Shown here: positions 8,188 to 17,231 of the stretch, piece after piece
How the letters are laid out: each line of letters begins with the position of its first letter
How positions within the stretch are numbered: the first letter of the stretch is position 1
Assembly: GCF_900637975.1 (NCBI RefSeq)
Contig: NZ_LR134477.1
Location: forward strand, 2,170,001 to 2,234,000
Reading direction: 5' to 3'
Origin: Actinomyces viscosus
GTDB lineage: Bacteria > Actinomycetota > Actinomycetes > Actinomycetales > Actinomycetaceae
DNA length: 64,000 bases
Notes under the pieces: generated by a model
Databases searched by the model: none
Told to the model about the DNA's origin: nothing
The model's input: the letters and a program-made list of their open reading frames with translations, nothing else
Translations under genes and position numbers: made by a program

Positions 8188-9194
8188 CGCTCGCGGCGCC
8201 GGGAGCGGGAGACCACCTCGGCGTAGGCGTCGGCCTGGTCCTGGGGGATCCAGCGCAGGTCGTAGGACAGGACCGCCCCGCGGGCCCACGGCTCCCCGCG
8301 CACGGCCAGCGGCAGCCCGTCGGTGGCGCCGGCGCGCACCTCGATGCGGCCCCAGCCCTCGTGCTCGGGGTCGACCGGGGTCACGACCGCGTAGCCGTCG
8401 CGTATCTCCTCGATGACGTTGCCGGTGGCGGCGGCGACGATCTCCTGGCGCATCGTGTCCTGGCGGACCTTCTCCGAGCCGCGCCAGGCCTTCTCGAAGA
8501 CCTCCGGGCCGATGCGCTCCACGAGGCTCTCCAGCTGCTCGGGATCGATGGCATCGAGCCCGACGGCGCCCCGGGGCTGGACGGCCTCCAGGGCGGTGGT
8601 CACCTCGGGGGCCACGGGCCGCAGGACGGCCGCCAGGTCCTCCGGGCCGAGCCACACCGGGGCGTAGACGGTCAGGGAGGCGGAGACCTCGGGGCTGGGC
8701 TCGACCAGGACCGGTTCCTCCGTGTCCCCACCGGGAATGAGTCGCAGGGCCCCGGCCAGGCGCCGGGCGATGGCGCGCAGGCGGGTCAGGGCCACCAGCT
8801 CGGCTCCGGTGGGCTGGGCGTGAGGGAAGGCGTCGGACAGCGGGTCCAGGCCGGCGAGCTCGGCCGGCAGGGCGCCGGCGCGCACTCGGGGGCAGTCCAG
8901 GATCATCAGCTGCGTGGTCCACTCCGGCGCCCCGAGGAGGTTACGCATCTCGGCGTCAACCTGCCAGGGGCCCAGCAGGGAGACCCCGGGGAAGAGCTGC
9001 AGGCTGGAGACCCCCACCCAGCCCGCCTGGATGTCCTGGGACAGGGCCAGGGCCTCGACCTCGTCGGGGGCGACATCGTCGGCCAGGAGCAGGACGTGGT
9101 TGGTGTCCAGCAGGCCGACCGGCAGCATGGAGGAGGCCGTGAAGGTACCGGTGTCGGTGGGTAGGGAGACGGCGAAGTCGGTCGAGTCGCTCAT
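8067..9194 (-). CDS. conserved hypothetical protein coupled to dcd
   Basis: This 375-aa soluble protein has no signal peptide or membrane segment and is not recognised. Its N-terminal part alternates hydrophobic strands ([19 protein letters not shown]). The middle is acidic and leucine-rich, and the C-terminal part has helices with [18 protein letters not shown]. Its ATG (9194-9192) overlaps the TGA of dcd (9193-9191) as ATGA, so it is translationally coupled to dCTP deaminase. Reading could extend to 9380 but that would run inside dcd. Its 3' end overlaps the convergent exonuclease gene by 121 bp. No function is proposed. Confidence 0.8.
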   Translation of the reverse strand: MSDSTDFAVSLPTDTGTFTASSMLPVGLLDTNHVLLLADDVAPDEVEALALSQDIQAGWVGVSSLQLFPGVSLLGPWQVDAEMRNLLGAPEWTTQLMILDCPRVRAGALPAELAGLDPLSDAFPHAQPTGAELVALTRLRAIARRLAGALRLIPGGDTEEPVLVEPSPEVSASLTVYAPVWLGPEDLAAVLRPVAPEVTTALEAVQPRGAVGLDAIDPEQLESLVERIGPEVFEKAWRGSEKVRQDTMRQEIVAAATGNVIEEIRDGYAVVTPVDPEHEGWGRIEVRAGATDGLPLAVRGEPWARGAVLSYDLRWIPQDQADAYAEVVSRSRRRERQTARDLVEELATVLVSAVSGVAVDDDGFLVSLGEDAEEA

Positions 9195-9826
9195 GCGTGC
9201 TTCTCCTGGGGGACGGAACCGGCGCCGTCGGCGGGGGCCGCCGGGGCGTCGGGGATACGGGTGCGGTGGAAGGACTGGTGGGAGCGCGAGGCCGTCGGTC
9301 CGCGCTGCCCCTGGTAGCGCGAGCCGGTGGCTCCCGATCCGTAGGGGGCCTGGGCGGGGCTGGACAGGCGGAAGAAGCACAGCTGCCCCACCTTCATACC
9401 CGGCCAGAGCTTGATGGGCATGGTGGCCGTGTTGGACAGCTCCAGGGTGACGTGCCCGGTGAAGCCGGGATCGATGAACCCGGCGGTGGAGTGGGTCAGC
9501 AGGCCCAGGCGGCCCAGGCTCGACTTGCCCTCCAGGCGGGCGGCGACGTCGTGGGGCAGGGTGATGCGCTCGTAGGTGGCCCCCAGGACGAACTCGCCGG
9601 GGTGCAGGACGAAGGGCTCGTCGGCGCCGACGTCGACCAGGTGGGTGAGGCCCTCCTGGTCCGCGGCCGGGTCAATGACCGGGTAGCGGTGGTTGTCGAA
9701 GAGACGGAACCAGCGGTCCAGGCGCACGTCGATGGAGGCCGGCTGAATCATCTCAGGGTCGCAGGGGTCGAGGACGACCCGTCCGGCGTCGAGCTCGGTG
9801 CGGATATCGCGGTCGGAGAGCAGCAC
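9191..9826 (-). CDS. dcd: dCTP deaminase
   Basis: The enzyme deaminates dCTP to dUTP (or to dUMP in bifunctional forms) in dTTP synthesis. The 211-aa product starts at GTG 9826 with [13 protein letters not shown], the normal N-terminus of the family; the open frame upstream adds residues without similarity. Active-site blocks are present: [20 protein letters not shown], and [20 protein letters not shown] with the catalytic Glu. The family is usually about 190 aa; the extra residues are a basic tail (about 190-211). A CACAAT box lies 7 nt before the GTG, consistent with a leaderless message. The downstream unknown gene overlaps it by 4 nt. Confidence 0.93.
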   Translation of the reverse strand: MLLSDRDIRTELDAGRVVLDPCDPEMIQPASIDVRLDRWFRLFDNHRYPVIDPAADQEGLTHLVDVGADEPFVLHPGEFVLGATYERITLPHDVAARLEGKSSLGRLGLLTHSTAGFIDPGFTGHVTLELSNTATMPIKLWPGMKVGQLCFFRLSSPAQAPYGSGATGSRYQGQRGPTASRSHQSFHRTRIPDAPAAPADGAGSVPQEKHA

Positions 9827-9959
9827 GGGCCCGATTGTGCCAGGTTGCCGAGGAGTGCAGGAACCACGTCTCCCGACGGCGCCAGTGACTTCCCCCGCGG
9901 ACTTCCCCCGCACGGGTCCGGACGAGCCCCGGACGGACCAGGCCCGTCCTGCTCGCCCC

Positions 9960-10448
9960 TCAGCTGCTCAGCGGCAGACCGTCGGCATCAACGCCCCACG
10001 GCGGCTCGCCCGGCCGGGCCGTCAGGATGAGGATCCCCTCGACGAAGGCCCAGATCCATATTGGAAGGGCCAGGATTCCACAGCTGAGGAGCGAGCCCAG
10101 GAGCTGGATGAGGCCTTTGCCCGTGTAACCGAGGTAGAAGTTGTGGATCCCGAGGGTGCCGATGAGCAGCGCCAGGACACCGGCGGCCACCTTGGACTTG
10201 CCCGGGGCGGGACCGTAGCCCGGATAGGGGCCGTATCCGGGCGGCGGAGCATAGCCGGGACCGTAACCGGGCTGGGGCCCGTAGCCCGCCCGTGGGTCGT
10301 ATCCAGGTTGCGCTCCGTAACCGGGCTGACCGGCGTTGGGCGGGTACTCAGCCCCCGGGTGCTCCCCCGCAGAGGATCCTGGGGGAAGCGCCGGTGCATC
10401 CGGCTGGAGGCCCGAGGCGGGATCGAAGGGATCTGTCGGATAGGTCAT
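9960..10448 (-). CDS. TM2-domain membrane protein with Pro/Gly/Tyr-rich N-terminus
   Basis: The 162-aa protein starts at ATG 10448. Residues 1-83 are low complexity with repeated PGYG/GYGP units, presumed cytoplasmic and disordered. The C-terminal half is a TM2 domain: a basic [29 protein letters not shown] segment (split here around LGIHNFYLG), then a second hydrophobic helix with [14 protein letters not shown]. The HNFYLG turn between the helices is diagnostic of the family. The biological role of TM2 proteins in actinobacteria is not established. It lies between dcd and tRNA-Gly on the minus strand. Confidence 0.87.
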   Translation of the reverse strand: MTYPTDPFDPASGLQPDAPALPPGSSAGEHPGAEYPPNAGQPGYGAQPGYDPRAGYGPQPGYGPGYAPPPGYGPYPGYGPAPGKSKVAAGVLALLIGTLGIHNFYLGYTGKGLIQLLGSLLSCGILALPIWIWAFVEGILILTARPGEPPWGVDADGLPLSS

Positions 10449-10602
10449 GTACTCACCGCATGCGTCGAGGTGTCCGGAGGAACATCTGCGATTCTAACGG
10501 CAGAGGCCATCGCCGGCAGGGCCTGTCCACGGTGAGGACGGCAGTGCGCCGGCGCTCCGCCGGCACCCCGCCGACACGTTAGGCGAACCTCCTGAGATCG
10601 AT

Positions 10603-10633
10603 TTGCGCAGACGGCCGGAGTCTGGGTTAGACT
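10603..10633 (+). promoter_or_regulatory. probable promoter of tRNA-Gly
   Basis: A TTGCGC box (10603-10608) and TAGACT box (10628-10633) are separated by 19 bp, about 37 bp before the first tRNA base. The spacer is slightly long for a sigma-70 promoter. Confidence 0.45.
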
Positions 10634-10670
10634 TCCGCACGCACCTGGGACGCAGGTCCACCGGTGCCAC

Positions 10671-10744
10671 GCGGGTGTAGTTCAATGGTAGAACTTCAGC
10701 TTCCCAAGCTGACAGCGCGGGTTCGATTCCCGTCACCCGCTCCA
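10671..10744 (+). tRNA. tRNA-Gly (anticodon CCC), CCA encoded
   Basis: A full cloverleaf can be drawn. The acceptor stem GCGGGTG (10671-10677) pairs with CACCCGC (10734-10740). The D arm contains GTTCAATGGTAGAAC. The anticodon stem TCAGC/GCTGA closes the loop TTCCCAA, giving anticodon CCC. The T arm is GCGGG-TTCGATT-CCCGT. A discriminator T and genomic CCA follow at 10741-10744. It decodes GGG glycine codons. A strong hairpin terminator starts 4 nt downstream. Confidence 0.95.
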
Positions 10745-10747
10745 GCC

Positions 10748-10780
10748 CGAGGGCCCGGACCATCACGGTCCGGGCCCTCG
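10748..10780 (+). terminator. intrinsic-type terminator after tRNA-Gly
   Basis: A perfect 14-bp GC-rich stem (10748-10761 with 10767-10780) and 5-nt loop begin 4 nt after the tRNA CCA and are followed by ttgtcgt. It would also serve convergent transcription of the solute-binding gene that ends at 10810. Confidence 0.8.
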
Positions 10781-10809
10781 TTGTCGTCTGTCGTCGGTCG
10801 CCCGCCACG

Positions 10810-12027
10810 TCAGGACAGGAGAGCCTCCAGGTTCACCTGGGCGCCGGCCAGGATGGCGGCGGGGTCGCCCGCGGCCAGCCCCGGCAGCTCGTTGTCGAGG
10901 TTGGCGATGACGTCGGAGACACCAGGGGCGGAGGGCACGGCCTGGGAGTACTCGACGCCGGCCAGGAAGGCGGCCTGGTCGGCGTGCTTGCCCTTCCAGG
11001 TCTCACCGGCGGAGCGGCCGGCGGGCACTGTCCCCGCAGCGCCGGCCAGGGCCACCTGCCGCTCGGCGCCGGTGAGGTACTCGACGAGCCGGATGGCGTC
11101 GGCCTTGTGCTTGGAGGCCTCGACCACTGCGTAGAAGGAGGGGAACTGCAGGGTCCCCTTGCCGCCACTGCCGGCCGGCAGCTCAACGACCGCGTAGGAG
11201 ACGCCCGAGTAGACATCCGCCAGGGTCTTCACCAGGGCGTCCGTCTCCACCGCCATGGCGGCCTGCCCCTGACCGAAGGCATCCGCCGCCGACCCGGCGG
11301 GCAGGTCGGCGCCCCAACCGGCCGAGCCGGAGGACAGGAGGTTCTTGACCTCGGTCAGTCCCGCGACCGACCCCTCGGAGGAGGCCGTCGCCTGGGTGCC
11401 GTCGGCGCTGGTCAGCCCCCCGCCGCCCTGGACCATGAAGGCGCCGACGCGCGAGTAGGAGGCGTCCAGGGTCAGTCCGACGACGCCGTCGGAGGTGAGG
11501 GAGGCGGCCACCTGCTCGAGCTGCTCCCAGGTGGTCGGGTAGACCGACTCGCCCAGGCCCGCCGCCGACCACAGCGAGGTGTTGATGAACAGGGCGAGCG
11601 TGGAGACGTCCCTGGGCGCAGCGCTGATCCTCCCCTGCCTGGTGGCGCTCGTCACCAGGGCGGGGTGGGCGTCCTTCACGGCGGTCGAGCCCTGGTCCCA
11701 GGCGTGCAGGGAGCCGGCGTAGCTGGACAGCTGCGCCGGGTTGAGGACGACGACGTCAACGGTCGGGTCGGCGGTGATCCCGCGGGCCAGCTCCTGGGAG
11801 ATGTCGGAGACGGTCTTGACGTCCACCTCCACCTTGGTCTCCTTGGTGAAGGCCTCCACCGCCTTGGACAGCTCCTCCGAGGCGGTCTCACCCGCGTCGG
11901 AGACGATGAGCGCCATCTTGCCCGCCTCGGTGGCCTCGTCCTGGGAATTCGACGAACAGGCGGCGAGCGTGGCCGAGACGGCCAGTCCCAGGGTGGTCAG
12001 GCCGAGGGTCCGACGGGTCAGCATCAT
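10810..12027 (-). CDS. ABC transporter extracellular solute-binding lipoprotein (sugar type)
   Basis: This 405-aa protein belongs to the family 1 (MalE-like) solute-binding fold. The start ATG 12027 has AAGGAG 5 nt upstream. The signal sequence MMLTRRTLGLTTLGLAVSATL ends at a lipobox LAAC (Cys24), so the mature protein is lipid-anchored outside the membrane. Fold hallmarks include FTKETKVEVDVKTVS, VDVVVLNPAQL, LFINTSLW and AIRLVEYLTGAERQ. No permease or ATPase gene is adjacent, so it is either an orphan or served by a transporter elsewhere. A sugar substrate is inferred from family only. Confidence 0.87.
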   Translation of the reverse strand: MMLTRRTLGLTTLGLAVSATLAACSSNSQDEATEAGKMALIVSDAGETASEELSKAVEAFTKETKVEVDVKTVSDISQELARGITADPTVDVVVLNPAQLSSYAGSLHAWDQGSTAVKDAHPALVTSATRQGRISAAPRDVSTLALFINTSLWSAAGLGESVYPTTWEQLEQVAASLTSDGVVGLTLDASYSRVGAFMVQGGGGLTSADGTQATASSEGSVAGLTEVKNLLSSGSAGWGADLPAGSAADAFGQGQAAMAVETDALVKTLADVYSGVSYAVVELPAGSGGKGTLQFPSFYAVVEASKHKADAIRLVEYLTGAERQVALAGAAGTVPAGRSAGETWKGKHADQAAFLAGVEYSQAVPSAPGVSDVIANLDNELPGLAAGDPAAILAGAQVNLEALLS

Positions 12028-12236
12028 GTGTTCTCCTTGAGGGAATCCCGGGGTGCCCGGGAGCGGGATGGTCCCCGGCCGCCGGCGGCGCGCAGGAAGG
12101 CGCGGCGATCGACGTCGGGTGGGGACGGCGGACGGGCCCGCGGGGCTCGGCGTCGCCAGGAGGAAGATTAGGCCATCTTGGAGCGCAGGTCGGCCCGGGC
12201 CGGCAGGAGGTCATGCGTCCGGCACCGGGCCCCGCC

Positions 12237-12944
12237 TCACAGAAGATCGCGCAGGGCCAGCACGACGACGCCGGTGGCCAGTGCGTCCACGAGGAACCAG
12301 GTCGCCAGCCACACCCCGGCGGGAAGGCCGGTCAGCTGGGCCAGCGTGCGATGGTCCTGCTGCGGATCACGCGAGACGGCGACGTCGCGCAAGGAGTCCC
12401 AGGCCCCGACGATGAGGGCCAGCCCGATCCCGGCCACGACGCCGTCGCGCCACGATCCTCCCCACCACCACAGCGAGCCGGTCAGGACCGCCACCAGCAG
12501 GACGAGGAGGACCGTGCGCACTGAGCGGGACATGACCAGCAGGACCGCCAGGATGGCCAGCCCGAGCAGCAGGACCGCGCTCGCCCAGCCGTGGAGCGCC
12601 AGAAGCACGACGACGGCGCCCAGGACCGCGGGCGCCGGGTAGCCGGCCCAGGAGGTGGCCACCCGGCCGGGGCCGGCGGGCTTGCCGGAGGTGACGGCGT
12701 GCCCGGACAGGTCCCGGCTGACGACGAAGCCGAGGAAGCGCCGCCCCACCATGAGGCCGACGGCGGCGTGCCCGGCCTCGTGGACGATCGTCACCAGGGT
12801 GCGGCCCCAGCGGCGAGCCGGGCCCCATGCCAGCACGATGAAGAGGATCGCCAGCGCCGGCCACAGCACGCCGGGATCCAGACCGACGACGTTCGAGGCG
12901 CGCGCCAGCAGGTCGTTCCAGGTATCAGTCCAGCTCAGGTTCAC
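12237..12944 (-). CDS. M50B-like membrane metalloprotease
   Basis: The 235-aa integral membrane protein has an HEAGH zinc-binding motif (residues 55-59 from GTG 12944) at the start of a hydrophobic region, followed by five or more membrane helices, typical of the actinobacterial M50B-like group (site-2-protease related). A second conserved block, GRVATSWAGYPAPAVLG, follows as in these proteins and may supply the third metal ligand region. The start is uncertain; a longer reading from 12977 is possible, but GTG 12944 begins the recognisable NLSW segment. Its substrate is unknown. Confidence 0.8.
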   Translation of the reverse strand: MNLSWTDTWNDLLARASNVVGLDPGVLWPALAILFIVLAWGPARRWGRTLVTIVHEAGHAAVGLMVGRRFLGFVVSRDLSGHAVTSGKPAGPGRVATSWAGYPAPAVLGAVVVLLALHGWASAVLLLGLAILAVLLVMSRSVRTVLLVLLVAVLTGSLWWWGGSWRDGVVAGIGLALIVGAWDSLRDVAVSRDPQQDHRTLAQLTGLPAGVWLATWFLVDALATGVVVLALRDLL

Positions 12945-12998
12945 GGGCGGAAGTCTGCCAGGCGCACCTGTGCGCACGGCAGCCCACGGCGCACGCTG

Positions 12999-13691
12999 TC
13001 AGCCGACCGCGCTGTGACGAAGCGAACCGGGTCGGCCGACCCCCTCCACCGGCTCGGTGGCGTGGGGGCGGGCAATGGTCGGGACGGCGTGAGCCGGCTG
13101 GCGGGCCCCTACCGCCCGCAGCACGAAGGCGTCCAGGGAGTCCAGGTAGGCCCGGCGCCGCTCCGGGTCCGTGGGGGTCGGGCGCCCGCCCATAACGGTG
13201 GCGTGGATGAGGGGAATGACCTGCTCGGGCTCCTGGGCGGGGATGAGGCCCTGGTCCATGGCGTCGGTGAGGATCGAGGAGAGCATCTGGGCCAGGAGCG
13301 CGCCGTGGGCCCGCAGGCGACCGGCGGTGCCGCGGGAGACGGAGTTGGCCAGCGGCCCCGACGTCGGGAAGTGGAAGTGGCGGGCGATGAGGGCCTGCTG
13401 GCGCACGTAGATGCGCAGGCGGTCGATCGGGTCCTCCGTCCCGGCCAGCGCCCGGGAGAGCTCCTCGGCGTAGCGGCCGGCCTCGTGCTCCATGAAGGCC
13501 AGGAGGAGGTCCTCCTTGTCCGCGAAGTGGTTGTAGACGGCCGTGCGCCCCACACCCGCGTGGTTGGCGACGTCGGACAGGGTGATCTTGTCGAAGCTGC
13601 GCTGGCTCATGAGCTCGGAGAGCGCTTGGAACAGGGCCGTGCGCGTGCGCTCTCGATGCTCGGCCAGTGAGGAACCCAGGATCTTCGGCAT
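12999..13691 (-). CDS. TetR-family transcriptional regulator
   Basis: This 230-aa DNA-binding repressor type protein has an N-terminal TetR helix-turn-helix at about residues 14-62: the recognition region is ITLSDVANHAGVGRTAVYNHF followed by ADKEDLLLAFMEHE. The C-terminal ligand-binding domain (about 75-200) is helical. The start at ATG 13691 is preceded by a GGGTGA box. It stands alone on the minus strand, divergent from cassette 1, so it could regulate itself, the protease gene downstream or the cassette. No operator palindrome was convincingly found. The effector is unknown. Confidence 0.88.
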   Translation of the reverse strand: MPKILGSSLAEHRERTRTALFQALSELMSQRSFDKITLSDVANHAGVGRTAVYNHFADKEDLLLAFMEHEAGRYAEELSRALAGTEDPIDRLRIYVRQQALIARHFHFPTSGPLANSVSRGTAGRLRAHGALLAQMLSSILTDAMDQGLIPAQEPEQVIPLIHATVMGGRPTPTDPERRRAYLDSLDAFVLRAVGARQPAHAVPTIARPHATEPVEGVGRPGSLRHSAVG

Positions 13692-13910
13692 GAGGTCACC
13701 CTAACCTACGAGATGACGGGGGCGATAGAAGTGTCAGGAAACCGGTGGACCTGGGTTTCTAATACGTCGTTGCTAACTCCCTCGCATGCGGCGGAGCCGA
13801 GCTACTATCTGGACAGTTGGCTCACTGTGGCCTCCGGCGGTCACAGTGTATTCGCAACAGCACATTGTCGATGGTGAGTGGACCACCGCTGCGAGGAAGG
13901 GGCGGGATCG

Positions 13911-14207
13911 ATGGCGGATCTGCAGACCTGTGAGGCGACGACGGCGAAGATCAGGTCGGAGGTGGACAACTGCGTCAGCGAGGTCAACGCCTCGGGTGGG
14001 GACTCCGACGTTCGTTCCTCGACGACCGGCCTGACCGGTGCGGGACTGTCGGGCAAGGCCTCAACGGCGGCCGACGCGGTCTCCAAGGCGCGCACGACCT
14101 TCGTCAACCGGCTGACTAATCACTCCAACGGCATCTACAACGCCACCAACCAGCTCAATGCCGCAGACGGCGCCGCGGCCTGCACCCCCAAGAGCGGGCA
14201 CAGCTGA
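13911..14207 (+). CDS. 98-aa helical WXG100-sized small protein, cassette 1
   Basis: The product is small, soluble-looking and mostly alpha-helical. One amphipathic helix (about 3-28) and a second (about 53-88) are separated by a Gly/Ser-rich turn, the size and layout of WXG100/Lap-type type VII partner proteins, although the WxG motif itself is absent. Cysteines are at 7, 21 and 91. The start at ATG 13911 is chosen by comparison with the second copy at 50747, which differs in only a few C-terminal residues. The downstream DUF1023 hydrolase starts 81 nt later. No signal peptide and no canonical YxxxD/E signal is seen. A partner role is inferred from context. Confidence 0.75.
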   Translation: MADLQTCEATTAKIRSEVDNCVSEVNASGGDSDVRSSTTGLTGAGLSGKASTAADAVSKARTTFVNRLTNHSNGIYNATNQLNAADGAAACTPKSGHS

Positions 14208-14288
14208 CCAGCACCACGCACCACCAGCCCCGCTTGACACAACTCTCTCTTTAGCGACCGACCATCCTTCACACGTCTGGAGAAGCTC

Positions 14289-16007
14289 TTGGTTACCTTT
14301 AACGACCTGCTGTCCTGGGACGGCACCGAGCTCTACGAGGCCGGCGACGCCCTGGTGGCCGCCTCACACAAGTACGAGCAGGTCAACGCCGACCTCAAAA
14401 AGGAGGGCCTGGGCGATGGCCTGTCCGGCCAGACCGCCGAGGCCGAGGCCAAGGCACGGCGGATCCTGGCCGACGACGCCGAGGACCTGTGGACCGGACT
14501 GAGCAGTGCCGGCAACGACCTCAAGGACGCATCAGGCACCGTCACGGAGATCAAAAACGCCGCCTACAACCTTCAGTGGAGCATACAACGCGACAACCTA
14601 ACCATTGTCGGAGAGGCAGTGACAACATCACCCACCTACCAAGGACCTTACCCTCAAAACGAAGTCAACTCATACCAGGCCGAGCTCGACAATCTTATTG
14701 ACCAAGGGAACGACACCGTCACCTTCATTGCTTCCGTGTTTGATAAGATCGCATCCTTGGATGACACCGCCAACGGTCCGAGCCCTGAGGTAGTCAACCA
14801 CGGCGAGAGGCCCCCGAACCCGAAGTGGACACCCAGCCAGGTGAATGACTGGTGGACCTCGCTGACCGACGCGCAGCGGCAGAATATCATTGAGAAGCAC
14901 CCCTCCTGGATCGGAAATCTCGACGGAATCCCCTCAAACGACCGACACGAGGCGAACATGGTGTGGCTCCCCATTATGGAGCACGAGATCGACCAGAAAG
15001 TTGCTGACTTTGAACCCAAGAAAACAGTAACGTGGCACTCCACCGCCGGTGGGTCTGGTTACTACACAGAGACACCTAACCCAGAGTACGAAGCGCTACT
15101 GAAGAGACAGCACGACATTCACGCACTATCAGCCATGTTCTTCGACGACAAGGGGGAGCGCAAGGACGCGAAGGGGCGAACGATCATGGTGCTGGACAAT
15201 AGTGGTGACCACTTCCGAGCCGCAGTCGCCTCCGGAGATGTGGACAACGCCGATCACGTCGTCGTCCACACCCCCGGCATGACAACCACCGTGGAGAATG
15301 GGATCGCAAAGAATGGGCAGCAGGGTGGCTCCGTTGACGGAACCGAGACCATCATGAAAGAAAGCGGCCTGGAACAATCCACCGCCGGCAATGAAGACCA
15401 GGAAACCGTGGCGGGAGTGACCTGGCTAGGATACGACGCCCCCGGCTGGCAAGAGACCCTAAGCATGTCCGAGGGAACCGTACTCAACGACAACGAAGCC
15501 AAGAAAGCCGCTCCCGAACTGGCCGACTTCTACGAGGGCCTTCAAGCCACCCACCATGGAGACCCCCACATGGTTGCGTACGGACACTCGTACGGCTCGA
15601 ACGTCACAGGAAATGCACTGGAACTGTCAGACGCACCAGACGACGTGGCGGTCGCCGGATCACCAGGCCCAGGCTCCGTCGACGCCTCTGAACTAGGAAT
15701 GCTGCCCAACCACATGTATGCGGCCCAGGCTCCAGGCGATCCCGTCGCCTCTCAGTCCTGGTGGCTTCCAGGATTCGGAGAGGACCCCATCTCCTCCCCA
15801 GACTCAGACTACACAGAACTGGACACAAGCATGCACCGCGAAGCCGGACTGGGCCCATCCGGCGGCCACTCCATGTACACCAAGCCAGAGACAACATCCG
15901 CCCACAACCTAGGCGAGATCCTGCGAGGAGACAAGCCCATGGCCGGCATTAAACAAAGTTTCCTTCTGGGGTTGTGTTGTCGGGTGGTTTTGGGGGTATC
16001 GATATAG
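14289..16007 (+). CDS. DUF1023 alpha/beta hydrolase with helical N-terminal domain, C-terminus altered by IS
   Basis: This 572-aa protein starts at TTG 14289 (GGAG 6 nt upstream), matching GTG in the paralog at 51123. Residues 1-130 form a helical WXG/LXG-like region (FNDLLSWDGTELYEAGDALVAA). The C-terminal half is a DUF1023 lipase/esterase-like hydrolase: VVHTPGM, VTWLGYDAPG, nucleophile elbow AYGHSYGS (Ser434), GSPGPGSVDASEL, PGDPVAS (probable Asp) and GGHS (probable His). There is no signal peptide. An IS630-type element entered after codon ATT 15948-15950, replacing the natural last residues with IS-encoded ones. The catalytic residues remain upstream, so activity may persist. The role is unknown; a secreted effector is one possibility. 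Confidence 0.83.
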   Translation: MVTFNDLLSWDGTELYEAGDALVAASHKYEQVNADLKKEGLGDGLSGQTAEAEAKARRILADDAEDLWTGLSSAGNDLKDASGTVTEIKNAAYNLQWSIQRDNLTIVGEAVTTSPTYQGPYPQNEVNSYQAELDNLIDQGNDTVTFIASVFDKIASLDDTANGPSPEVVNHGERPPNPKWTPSQVNDWWTSLTDAQRQNIIEKHPSWIGNLDGIPSNDRHEANMVWLPIMEHEIDQKVADFEPKKTVTWHSTAGGSGYYTETPNPEYEALLKRQHDIHALSAMFFDDKGERKDAKGRTIMVLDNSGDHFRAAVASGDVDNADHVVVHTPGMTTTVENGIAKNGQQGGSVDGTETIMKESGLEQSTAGNEDQETVAGVTWLGYDAPGWQETLSMSEGTVLNDNEAKKAAPELADFYEGLQATHHGDPHMVAYGHSYGSNVTGNALELSDAPDDVAVAGSPGPGSVDASELGMLPNHMYAAQAPGDPVASQSWWLPGFGEDPISSPDSDYTELDTSMHREAGLGPSGGHSMYTKPETTSAHNLGEILRGDKPMAGIKQSFLLGLCCRVVLGVSI

Positions 16008-17080
16008 AATGTGTGTGTGGTTGTTGATGTGACTGCGGAGGAGCGGGATGTTCTTCTGGCGTGGAAGAAACGCGGTGACTCGTTCGTCCTGGTGCGTTTA
16101 AAGGCTGAGGCCATTTTGTATGCCTCTCGTGGTGTCGGCACGGGTGTTATCGCTGAGATGGTCGGCCGCAGCCGCAGGACGGTGAGCAACTGGCTGCGCC
16201 GCTGGCGGTGCTCCAGGTTGCACTCGGTTGTCACTGGGCACGCCGGCAACGAGAACGCCGCCAAGCTCACCCGCGCCCACAAGGAGCAGCTCAAGCGGAT
16301 CCTGAGTAGGCCACCGGCCCAGAGCGGGATCAGGGCGGACTTCTGGGACGTACCGGCCCTGCGTGACGTGGTGCGGATCAAGTTCGGCGTGGAGTACGCC
16401 TCAGACTCCTCCTACCAGCTGCTCCTGCGCTTCGTGGGGATGAGCTTCAAGCTGCCCGACCCCTTCGACAAGCGCCGCGACGAGGCCGCCGTCACCGAGC
16501 GAATGGACCAGGTCCGTCAGGAGGTCGCCGACCTGCTGGCCCGGGGCTGGGAGGTCTACACCGTCGACGAGGTGCGCGTCGAGCACGAGGCCGTCACCCG
16601 GCGTATGTGGCTGCCCACCGGCCGTCGGACCAAGATCTATGTCGACCGAGAACGCTCGGCCCAGTCTTTCTTCGGCGCCCTGAGCCTGACCAGCAAGCAG
16701 GTGCGCGTCTACCCCATCGAGGGCAACCAGAACGCCGAGCAGGTCACCCTGGCCCTGGCCCGTCTGGTACGCGAGACGGCAAACGACAAGATCGCTGTTG
16801 TTCTTGACAACGCCGGCTTCCACCACGCCAAGGCGGTCACTGACCTGTATGAGCCCGGCCAGGCCCTGGAGCGCGTCAGGCCGATCTACCTACCTCCTTA
16901 CGCGCCCGACCACAACCCAATAGAGCACGTCTGGAACACCGCCAAGAAGAACATCTCAAACATACAACGAGACAACCCCGAGGAAACCTACACCGCATTC
17001 ACCAGCTACATCACCAGCCGCACCTTCGACTACGACTTCGAGCACCTACCCATCACACCAACCCAAGAAAAGCTTGATTA
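15950..17080 (+). mobile_element. IS630-family insertion sequence
   Basis: The element of about 1.13 kb lies between TA dinucleotides at 15950-15951 and 17079-17080, the IS630/Tc1 target duplication. Ends match as imperfect inverted repeats: TAAACAAAGTTTCCTT on the left and TAATCAAGCTTTTCTT on the complementary strand at the right (12 of 16). It encodes one transposase. Removing the element and one TA restores an open frame that adds D-R-H-S-Y-V-V-P-K-K-F and stops at TAG 17116-17118, which supports these boundaries. Confidence 0.88.
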
Positions 17081-17081
17081 A
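16011..17081 (+). CDS. IS630-family transposase
   Basis: This 356-aa DDE transposase starts at GTG 16011. The N-terminal part (about 1-110) has helix-turn-helix segments (GVIAEMVGRSRRTVSNWLRRW). The catalytic domain carries the three acidic residues: Asp in VYTVDEVRVEHE, Asp in VVLDNAGFHHAK and Glu in YAPDHNPIEHVWNTAKKN. The frame is intact, so the element may be active. The TAA stop overlaps the right-hand TA of the target duplication. TATAGA just before the start is a possible -10 for a near-leaderless transcript. Confidence 0.95.
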   Translation: MCVVVDVTAEERDVLLAWKKRGDSFVLVRLKAEAILYASRGVGTGVIAEMVGRSRRTVSNWLRRWRCSRLHSVVTGHAGNENAAKLTRAHKEQLKRILSRPPAQSGIRADFWDVPALRDVVRIKFGVEYASDSSYQLLLRFVGMSFKLPDPFDKRRDEAAVTERMDQVRQEVADLLARGWEVYTVDEVRVEHEAVTRRMWLPTGRRTKIYVDRERSAQSFFGALSLTSKQVRVYPIEGNQNAEQVTLALARLVRETANDKIAVVLDNAGFHHAKAVTDLYEPGQALERVRPIYLPPYAPDHNPIEHVWNTAKKNISNIQRDNPEETYTAFTSYITSRTFDYDFEHLPITPTQEKLD

Positions 17082-17231
17082 AGACCGCCACAGTTACGTC
17101 GTTCCGAAAAAGTTCTAGCACCCACCTCACCCTGACCCCTCAGGGACAACCAAGTTCATTGAGCACCACAATGTGGCAGCCTTGCACGCAACACACCTGC
17201 ACCGTATTCACGATTCGAACCGGCGTCGAAC

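Noticed and set aside
7096..8922. 608-codon minus-strand frame over the exonuclease gene
   Set aside because: It is antisense to genes with clear motifs; long shadow frames are common at this GC content.
10810..12027. ABC import operon around the solute-binding protein
   Set aside because: No permease or ATPase gene lies on either side; only the binding protein is supported.
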